The notes under the pieces: generated by a model
What the model saw: only the letters and a program-made list of their open reading frames with translations
The model's database searches: none
What the model was told of the DNA's origin: nothing
Program-made: the position numbers and the translations under genes
Origin: CAWHOW01 sp963831005
GTDB lineage: Bacteria > Bacteroidota > Bacteroidia > Bacteroidales > CG2-30-32-10
Assembly: GCA_963831005.1 (NCBI GenBank)
Contig: CAWHOW010000042.1
Span: forward strand, 124,001 to 188,000
Reading direction: 5' to 3'
Length of the DNA stretch: 64,000 nt
Part shown: in pieces, positions 56,616 to 64,000 of the stretch
How positions within the stretch are numbered: the stretch's first letter is position 1
Layout: every line of letters starts with the position of its first letter

Positions 56616-56643
56616 TTGTAATGCATTATATTATATCAATACC

Positions 56644-59600
56644 TTACCTAATTAAAGTAACAGCGCCATGAAGATTGTAATCAATATTATCGTATCCTTT
56701 TGCAGTAATAATATAGAAATAAGTACCATCAGGGGCTTCAGCTCCGCTGCCTGTTTTACCATCCCAACCCTTGTTCACATCTGACCATTCATATATTTTT
56801 TTACCCCAGCGGTTAAAAACAATGCAGTTAAAAGTTGCAATGGATGTAATCTCTTACCATGAACTCGTCATTCTTACCATCCCCGTTTGGAGTGAACACG
56901 TTAGGTACTGTTATCTTTGAATGCACTTCCACTTTAACAAGTTCGCAGGTATCCGATTTGCAGGAGCTATCAGAAACTGTAAGGCACACCCTGAAAGTAG
57001 TGTCGGTATTACTGTTAAAGACATGAATAGGATTTTCAGTGGTATCAATAACCCCATCTCCAAATGTCCACAAGTAAGAGTTTGCTGAGGATAAGGAGCC
57101 ATTATAGCCAAAGCTCACACTCAGCGGAACATATCCTAAAGTGGTTGATGGAGTATAGCTGGCATCGACAATAACACTTGTAATAATGCTCGCGCTTGCA
57201 ACAGCCTGACAACCGTTGGAATCAGTAACGGTAAGGCCGTATGTCCCGGGGCACACTTTCGTGATGCTCTCAGTAGTTTGTGGAGGTGTCGTACTCCAAG
57301 AGTAAGCATAGTTACCACTTGGGAAAGGAGTTCCTCCTGTGACAGATGATGTAATTCCGCCATTGCACGAGTCTTTGCATCTGGCATCATGGCCACTTAC
57401 TAGCAAATGAATTTCGGAAGGTTGAGAAACCGGTATTGAACGTATGTCGACACAGCCATTTAAATCAGTAATTGTAATTGTATACAGACTTCCACCGGTA
57501 AGATTGGTAATGGACGAAGTTGGTTGTCCATTACTCCAGAGGAAAGAATAAGGTGGCGTGCCTCCTCCGGCAACAGCTATGGTAATAAAGCCGTAATTAT
57601 CCCCAAAACACTTTAAAACGGTGTCAGCGCTCGTAATAACAGAACTAATGGGAGATAACGGTGCTTTCACTGCTGCGCTTGCAGTGCCTGAACAGCCATT
57701 AATATCTGTTACTGTAACCGTATAAACACCAGCAGCAACATTAATTAAATTCGGCCCGCTTTGCCCGTCAGACCATGCATATGTAAATGCAGGTGTACCA
57801 CCTGAAACAGTGATATATACATTTCCATTGGCTTCACCAAAACACTTAACGGAATCAATACTTGAAACAGAAACTACTACTGAAGGAGTTTCGCCGATAG
57901 TAACACTGGTTGAAGCTGTGCAACCGGGACCATCGCTTACTGTGACAGTATATGTTCCGAAAGAAAGTCCCGTTGCAATAGCAGTAGCTTCACCATTGTT
58001 CCAGTTGTATGAAGTTCCTCCCGATGCAGTAGCGCTGCCATTGCTTAAGCCACAGGTAGCATCAGTATGCGATGTTATCTGTGCAATAGGTGCAGGATTA
58101 ACAGTAACCACACCTGAATCAATAGCTGTGCATCCTGAAGAGGTTCCAGTCACAATATAGGTGGTGCTTGTAGTAGGGCTTGCTACTACAGTTGAACCCG
58201 TCGTTACAGAAAGCCCTGAGCCCGGACTCCATGCATAAGTTGTTGCTCCGGCTGCTGAAAGCGTAATACTACCGCCAGCACATATTGCAGAATTCCTTGG
58301 TGTTACAAGCACTGTAGGAGGTGAAGAAATGGTCACAGTAACGGTAGCCGATCCTGTACAGCCTGTTGAATTCGTTGCCGTAACTAAATAACTTGAATTG
58401 ACTGTCGGGTTGGCAATAACTACTGAACCGGTAGTAGCTGACAATCCAGTTGATGGAGACCATATATAGCTTGTACCACCAGAAGCTGTAAGTTGAACGC
58501 TTCCCCCACCAGAGCATATAGATGGGGAACTTGGAGAAACAGTAATCACCAGATTCGGGCTGACATCAACTGTAACACTATCTTTAGCAGAACAGCTATT
58601 GGCATCTGTAATAGTAACAAAATAGGTTGTATTTGTTGTTGGCGATGCTATAGGATTTGAAATAGTAGTACTGTTTAATGTAATTCCAGGCGACCACAGG
58701 TAAGTTGTCCCTCCTGATGCATGAAGCTGTGCACTTGCAGCAGAACAAATAGTTGTATCAACTCCAGCATTAGCATTTACATAAGGGAATACAGTAACCA
58801 CAACTGTATCAGCCGCGCTGCACCCTGAGCTGTTGGTTGCTGTAACAATATATGAGGTTGTTGATGTCGGAGTCGCTATTGGATTAGCAATGGTTGAACT
58901 ATTCAAAGAAGCAGCCGGTGACCAGTCATAGGTTATTCCACCGCTCGCATTTAGGCTGGTGCTTGTTCCCGGGCAAATTGAAGCATTGTTTCCTGCAATA
59001 AAAGTAAATCCGCTATTAACAGAAACGTTAACCGAATCAACAGCTTTGCATCCTGATGAACTTGTTACTGTAAGGTAATATTCTGTTGTGGTTGTAGGTG
59101 AAGCAATCGGGTTAGCGATATTAGTACTGCTCAATCCCGCAGATGGAGACCATGCATATGTTCCTCCTCCGGTTCCATGCAATGTTGTGCTGTTGCCTAA
59201 GCATACTGCAGTGTTAGTACCGGCATTTGCAATCACAGACTGGACAACCACTGTAACCAGTTGATGGAAAGTACCTGGGCATGTTCCAACATAATAATTG
59301 GTCGTAGTATCAAGAACAGGTGTGGTAAAGGTTGTACCTATTCCAAGTATGATACCACCAATAATTGAATCATACCACACTATTGTAGTGCCCGATGGAA
59401 CAGAACCAACTATTGTTGCTATCAACGTTGCGCTGTCACCTGGACATATAGTATCATTTGAAACAGCAATATATGCAGGAGGTGATACTATGCCATTTAT
59501 AACACCAGCCCCGCCTTTAGTAGCACCATTAGGAATAAATTCTGTCATACCGATTGAATTTGTTGTTCCGTTTGCTCCACCATTTGCTGTAGTTGTTATT

Positions 59601-61048
59601 GTACCATTTGAAAGCGCAATAAATCCACCTCCTCCGCCTCCACCTGGTCCTTCAGCCTGGTCAGTAATATAAGTTACCTTAATAGCTTGGTTGCCACCAT
59701 TACCACCATTAGCATTTGCATTAATACCCGATATTAAACCAACACTTTTAATAATAATGGTTCCACCACCACCACCACCACCAGCACCATCAGTTCCCCC
59801 AGAAGTATATCCTGAAGAAGAATTTGCTGCAGTTGCACCATTGCTTAATATTTGCCCGGTACCATTTACATTCCCATATGCTTGAATAAAAACAATTCCT
59901 CCGCCATTTGCACCAGATGTTGCATAGGTATTATCCCCTTCACCGGCTCCACCTCCACCTCCCAAAAATATCCTGCCTGTAGTATAGTCAAGCGGCCTGC
60001 CTCCATAACCACCATTATTATCACGATTGTCACCTGCCCATAATGCATTATTCGGACCAACAACTAAAGCATTTTTATTATTTGCAGAAAATGAATATCC
60101 TCCACGTCCTCCACCTGAAGAAGAAGATTTGTGAAAAAGCGGACTTTCAAGATCCCATGCTCCTACCCAGCTTGCTGTAGTGGTGTCAGGATTTCCCATA
60201 CCTGTCCATGAAGTAGTATCTCCTGCATTGGCACCACCACCACCGCCACAATTATGTACATTTGCTCCTCCTCCTCCGTTTGCAGGAGCCCCCCTGCAAA
60301 ATCTTCCACCAATTGCATCATAATCAGTTTCAAAACCAGCAATACCTTCACCTTTTTCAGTTCCATTAACACGAGTTGGCTCATAACAGTTATTTACACC
60401 ATATCCATCAGTAGGATCATCAACTGTAACACCACCACGAAATCCTTTACCGGACATATCCATTTTTCCACCAGTATTAACGGCAGTATTACCTAAAACC
60501 TCAACTACACATATACCACCCTTTGTTCCATCCCAGGTATCACCTGTCAGAACACCTGGACTATTTATAGTCAAAGAGGAATACCTGGGAATCCTTACAA
60601 CTTCAGTTTTACCTGAAGCATTGTAATTATATGTTAATGGACATTCTATGTTAATAATAGCAGCATCTGGAACAGAAATTACTTCAGCAAATTCATAAAA
60701 TCCACAATTGTTATAATTTGTTACAGTTCCATAGGTAGCACTTATTGAACTCGCAGGAACCATGATAGAAGCGCCCTGCGCCTGATAAATCATTATAAGA
60801 TCACCGACTGATAAATTGGTTGTAAAGCGACTATTAGTATTTAGTCCACTATTAGCAACCGAGATTGAAGTAGCACCTGCTATAGCATCAATAGCAAGAG
60901 TGGTATATTCATTAACAATCGTATTGGCTGCTGAAACCGTCTTAGCGCCATTCTTTCCTTGTTGTGCAACTGAAAATAATGAAAAGAAAATAAATATATA
61001 CGTGATAAGAAGTTTTGGCTTCAACAACATAAAAATTATTTTAGACAA
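56644..61048 (-). CDS. Giant SprB/Ig-like surface protein with T9SS type B domain (frameshift near end)
   Basis: About 1,467 residues. A signal sequence (LITYIFIFFSLFSVAQ) is followed by a glycine-rich domain (about 220-510, with GGGGGGGGTIIIKSVG). Then come about seven Ig-like/PKD-type repeats with the YxWSPxxGLSxTxxANPxAxP pattern, four SprB-like repeats (CFGEANGNVYITVSGGTP, SYTVTVTDxNGC style), a PKD domain (YLWTFGDGVIDTTENPIH), and the gliding-motility-associated C-terminal domain. That domain starts VPNVFTPNGDGKNDEFM, shifts frame near 56848-56854, and continues FNCIVFNRWGKKIYEWSDVN to LHGAVTLIR. It is a likely adhesin exported by the type IX system. Confidence 0.9.
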
Positions 61049-61160
61049 ATTTATAAAATAAAATTAATACACCTAAAACAATATAGAAAAGTTAATTTTA
61101 GGATTTAAAGTATGAAAATATCAGCAAAAAGTTGTCTCTTTAGGAAAATTTTTAGAAAAG

Positions 61161-61192
61161 TTGAATTCATTCCATTTGTATTCTTATTTTTG
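61161..61192 (+). promoter_or_regulatory. Promoter of the glycosyltransferase gene
   Basis: TTG (61161-61163) and an exact TATTTTTG (61185-61192) with 21 nt between. Transcription would start near 61199, 9 nt before the ATG at 61208. Confidence 0.55.
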
Positions 61193-61207
61193 AAATAAAA
61201 ATATTCA

Positions 61208-62629
61208 ATGCTGAAACGAATTTCGCTCCAGGACAAATTAGTTATTCCCGGAATTACTTTGTACTTCATTATATGCATAGTTATATCATTCACACTTCAG
61301 GGAACAGTGGATTCAGGTGACAGTATAATGCACTTTTTATACGCAAAATATTCTTTCAATCATCCCTCATTCTTTTTTCATCATTGGGCGAAACCCATTT
61401 ACGTTTTGTTTGCTTCGCCCTTTGCTCAATTCGGAATAATTGGAATAAAAATATTTAATTCTCTTTTTTCATCTCTTACATTGCTTTTTACATACTTGAC
61501 TGCTAAAAAAATTGCTAATAAACAATCTTTCCTCACAGTTGTGCTATTATGTTTTGCTCCACTTAATTTTGTTATTACATTTTCTGGTCTTACTGAACCT
61601 TTGTTCGCATTTTTCCTTATATTTTCAACTTATCTTTTGATATCAGAAAAAGAAATAAGTTCATCAGTTATAATATCTTTCCTTCCATTCGTACGTTCAG
61701 AAGGACTTATATTACTTGGCGTCTTCGCCTTATATTTTTTTGTAAAAAAGAAATATAAAATTCTGCCTTTTCTATTGACAGGCCATATCCTTTACAGCAT
61801 TGCCGGCTATTTTTATTATCATGATTTTCTTTGGGTATTTACAAAAATTCCTTATGCTAAATTAAGCAGCACTTATGGTTCAGGTCCTTTGTTTCACTTT
61901 GTTGGTCAATTGACCTATGTAATAGGGATACCATTTTATATATTGCTAGTTGCCGGAATTATATTCATTATCATTAGCTTTTTCAATAAACAATATCGTG
62001 AGGTGACGAATAAATATACAGAGAAATTGGTACTGATTTATGGCGGATTTCTGGCATTCTTTGTTGCCCACAGTCTTTTTTGGTATTTCGGAATATTTAA
62101 TAGCATGGGGCTAAAGCGCGTATTGATTTGTGTTTTACCCTTTATTGCCTTGATTGGCCTTGACGGATTTAATTTCCTAACTGAGAAATTAATAATGAAT
62201 AAAACAGCTGGAAGAATAACCGGATTAATTATAATCGCTTATATTGTTATTTTCCCGTTTACTAAAAATCCTGCTGCTATTAATTGGAATAATGAATTTT
62301 CATTAAGCAACGACCAGGTATTAATAAAAGAAATGGCAATATTTATTAGAAAGAGTTATCCCGACTATACCTTTTATTACTATCCTCCATATATAAGTCT
62401 CGCATTAAATATTGATCATTTTGATCCAGATAAAAGAAAAGAACTTCCCGAAATATATACTAAAAATGAAATTCCCAAGAATAGCCTGATCATATGGGAT
62501 AACTGGTGTGCTGTGGTTGAAGATGGTATTCCACTTGAAAAACTTCAACAAGACAAAAGGTTTAAGGAAATTAAAGACTATAATACTCCTCATTCCCGAT
62601 TTGTTGTATTCGAACCGGTGAATGATTAA
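61208..62629 (+). CDS. GT-C type membrane glycosyltransferase
   Basis: A 473-residue protein with about eleven membrane helices and a C-terminal soluble tail of about 100 residues. The first periplasmic loop has VDSGDSIMHFLYAKYSF, with acidic residues expected for a GT-C metal or sugar-phosphate site, and PFVRSEGLILLGVF is a motif seen in mannosyltransferase-like GT-C families. It probably moves a sugar from a polyprenyl phosphate donor to a cell-envelope acceptor. The sugar and acceptor are unknown. Confidence 0.8.
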   Translation: MLKRISLQDKLVIPGITLYFIICIVISFTLQGTVDSGDSIMHFLYAKYSFNHPSFFFHHWAKPIYVLFASPFAQFGIIGIKIFNSLFSSLTLLFTYLTAKKIANKQSFLTVVLLCFAPLNFVITFSGLTEPLFAFFLIFSTYLLISEKEISSSVIISFLPFVRSEGLILLGVFALYFFVKKKYKILPFLLTGHILYSIAGYFYYHDFLWVFTKIPYAKLSSTYGSGPLFHFVGQLTYVIGIPFYILLVAGIIFIIISFFNKQYREVTNKYTEKLVLIYGGFLAFFVAHSLFWYFGIFNSMGLKRVLICVLPFIALIGLDGFNFLTEKLIMNKTAGRITGLIIIAYIVIFPFTKNPAAINWNNEFSLSNDQVLIKEMAIFIRKSYPDYTFYYYPPYISLALNIDHFDPDKRKELPEIYTKNEIPKNSLIIWDNWCAVVEDGIPLEKLQQDKRFKEIKDYNTPHSRFVVFEPVND

Positions 62630-62718
62630 TTATCTGTATAGCCTGATTAATATTTTCTTTTCATTACAATGAAACTCTATCAGGGAATGAGATAAACCAA
62701 GTTAAATCTTTAATCATT

Positions 62719-63621
62719 TTATTCAAAATACTCATATTCATAGTGAACAACATAATTCTGGTTATATCCTGCTCCATGACGATCTAAAGTTACAGCTACT
62801 TCAATTAGATTATTGTTCTCATCAAATTTGCGGATAATCCTGTTATTCAAATCGCCTGCCTTATTGGTCTCTAACTGTTCAATCATATTATCTTTATCAT
62901 CATAAGCAAATGTAGTGGTTATCTTATGAAATTTATCTTCATCAAATAATTCAATCAAACGCTCTTTTTCATCCATTGTATAAACCACACGTGCTATTAA
63001 CGTATTATCTGAATTATAGGTACAGGCTTCCGTACGAATGCCTGCTTCATTATATTCATATTCTATACGGATGGTCTGGTCATCTTCCGAAGTGTATTGA
63101 ATGAGCTCGGTTTCTTCTCCTTTTTCATTATATTTATACTTTACTTCATTTAATATCTTTCCATCAGCATCGAAACTGGTTTCACTTATCAGGTTACCAT
63201 TCTCATAAACATATTCTTTTCTCGACTCAAGCTCTCCATCTGGATCTACAGTTTCTTTTCCCAGCAACTTGCCGTTCTCATCATACTTGTATTCTGTAGT
63301 ATCAAACGATTCATCCTGGTAAATAAGGAACTCCTTTACCATTAAGCCTTTTTCATTGTATTCGTACTTCTTCCTTTCGTCAATAAAGTCATCTTCATTT
63401 ATCAAAACTTCTTCAATAAGCTGTCCCTTGGTATCGTAAGTGTACTCGCTCTTATGTTCCGGTTGACCTTTAGCATTATAATTGATCTCAACCAGCACAT
63501 TCCCATTAATATCGAATTCCGTATAAGAAGAGATCACTGGCTCCACATCGGTAAAATCCGCAGCAGTGCTTGCATTTAGGTAATCGTATTTATAGGTGGT
63601 TGTTTTTCTTATCGCTGCCAT
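62719..63621 (-). CDS. YD/MORN-like repeat protein without signal peptide
   Basis: A 300-residue acidic protein of about twelve 20-24-residue repeats of the YD/RHS or YwqK type: YTYDTKGQLIEEVLIN, YEYNEKGLMVKEFLI, YKYDENGKLLGKETVD and similar. It starts MAAIRKTTTYKYDYLNAST with no signal sequence, so unlike the proteins at 28.4 and 36.9 kb it seems cytosolic. No toxin or core domain is attached. The function is unknown. Confidence 0.7.
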   Translation of the reverse strand: MAAIRKTTTYKYDYLNASTAADFTDVEPVISSYTEFDINGNVLVEINYNAKGQPEHKSEYTYDTKGQLIEEVLINEDDFIDERKKYEYNEKGLMVKEFLIYQDESFDTTEYKYDENGKLLGKETVDPDGELESRKEYVYENGNLISETSFDADGKILNEVKYKYNEKGEETELIQYTSEDDQTIRIEYEYNEAGIRTEACTYNSDNTLIARVVYTMDEKERLIELFDEDKFHKITTTFAYDDKDNMIEQLETNKAGDLNNRIIRKFDENNNLIEVAVTLDRHGAGYNQNYVVHYEYEYFE

Positions 63622-63885
63622 ATATTAGTTTTTTTATTAAAAAAGTTATTCAAAAAATTATAGTCTTTAGTTTATAGGTTGAGCGGCTGGTTTAGGCAAT
63701 GGTCATTAGTCATTGGTTATTTACGAAGCTTTTACTTTAAACACTAACCCAGACCAGTTGCTTAACCTTTTAACCTTAAACCTGATTCCTTTCAATATAT
63801 ATTTTTGATTAATCTGAAATCTATTTCTATTTTTACGGCAAATATCTTAAACTTTATCAAAAGAATAATCCAAACTTTAATATTT

Positions 63886-64000
63886 ATGAAAAAAATCCAA
63901 TCATTCTTTATGTTATGCTTAATAACAGCAATCCCTTTGACCATGAAAGCACAGAACGGCATTAAATACCCTGTAACCAAAAAGGTGGATACAGTGGATA
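63886..64000 (+). CDS. Start of a prolyl oligopeptidase-family protein (partial)
   Basis: The first 38 residues are visible. A signal peptide (MKKIQSFFMLCLITAIPLTM, then KAQ) is followed by NGIKYPVTKKVDTVD. The YPVTKKVDTVD opening matches secreted S9A prolyl oligopeptidases of Bacteroidota. The gene runs off the window, so the assignment rests on this short stretch. Confidence 0.6.
   Translation, partial: MKKIQSFFMLCLITAIPLTMKAQNGIKYPVTKKVDTVD

Noticed and set aside
59298..60496. Several proline- or serine-rich frames opposite the glycine-rich surface protein
   Set aside because: Antisense shadows of a biased coding sequence.

Overview
The window looks like a chromosomal segment of a Bacteroidota bacterium, probably from a Bacteroidales or Flavobacteriia-like lineage. 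Signs are a DUF3276 PUR-type protein, a DUF5683 gene behind parAB, a DUF5684-LepB fusion, T9SS type A and type B sorting-domain proteins, an rpmG-DUF4295-ftsY-rimO operon, SprB and FISUMP domains, and several exact copies of the Bacteroidota promoter (-7 TAnnTTTG, sometimes with a -33 TTTG). No species can be named from the sequence alone.

Layout. 0.4-3.5 kb: DUF3276 gene, a small orphan structural-type protein, a 42-bp tandem array, and a protein built of eight HNH-associated DNA-binding repeats. 4-9 kb: UPF0173 hydrolase, parA-parB-DUF5683, signal peptidase I. 9-12.7 kb: ECF sigma factor (opposite strand) and uvrA. 12.8-14.7 kb: AT-rich ATPase plus TOPRIM-like gene pair, a candidate defence module. 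14.7-18.4 kb: gene-poor, with two MITE-like copies, two 21-bp tandem arrays, a frameshifted T9SS gene and a C-terminal gene fragment. 18.4-21.8 kb: a three-gene operon (Gate-domain membrane protein, ABC ATPase, ABC permease) carrying two copies of one conserved leader. 21.9-24 kb: M14 peptidase and a T9SS protein. 24-27.3 kb: thrS-infC-rpmI-rplT. 27.5-30.4 kb: UspA, a MORN-type protein, an SPFH-GYF protein. 30.5-31 kb: another 42-bp array. 31.2-34 kb: rimO, ftsY, DUF4295, rpmG. 34-38.4 kb: a PIN toxin-antitoxin pair and an IS4-type element inserted into a MORN-type gene, with a 6-bp target duplication. 38.4-40.8 kb: two small structural-type proteins, a further 21/42-bp array, a GT microsatellite and REP-like palindromes. 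40.9-48.1 kb: xerD, a REP-associated (RAYT) transposase, mtaB, carbamate kinase, pyrI, pyrB and a cyclic-2,3-diphosphoglycerate-synthetase-like GTPase. 48.1-56.6 kb: palindromes, a 41-bp array in front of a third structural-type protein, FISUMP protein, envelope proteins, a TlpA-like thioredoxin, DUF4301 and two tRNA-Leu genes. 56.6-64 kb: a giant SprB/Ig-like T9SS type B surface protein, a GT-C glycosyltransferase, a YD/MORN-like protein and the start of a prolyl oligopeptidase.

Two themes run across the window. First, six tandem arrays of unrelated sequence share a unit of 21 bp (two DNA helical turns) or a doublet of 41-42 bp, and their units contain short inverted repeats. Three of them abut small orphan proteins, and one sits directly before a DNA-binding repeat protein. 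This is the best candidate here for something undescribed. Second, at least nine single-base indels, most in short homopolymers, break seven otherwise intact genes, including conserved housekeeping genes (ftsY, pyrB, rimO). That pattern points to residual sequencing error more than gene decay, and the affected genes are annotated at full length.
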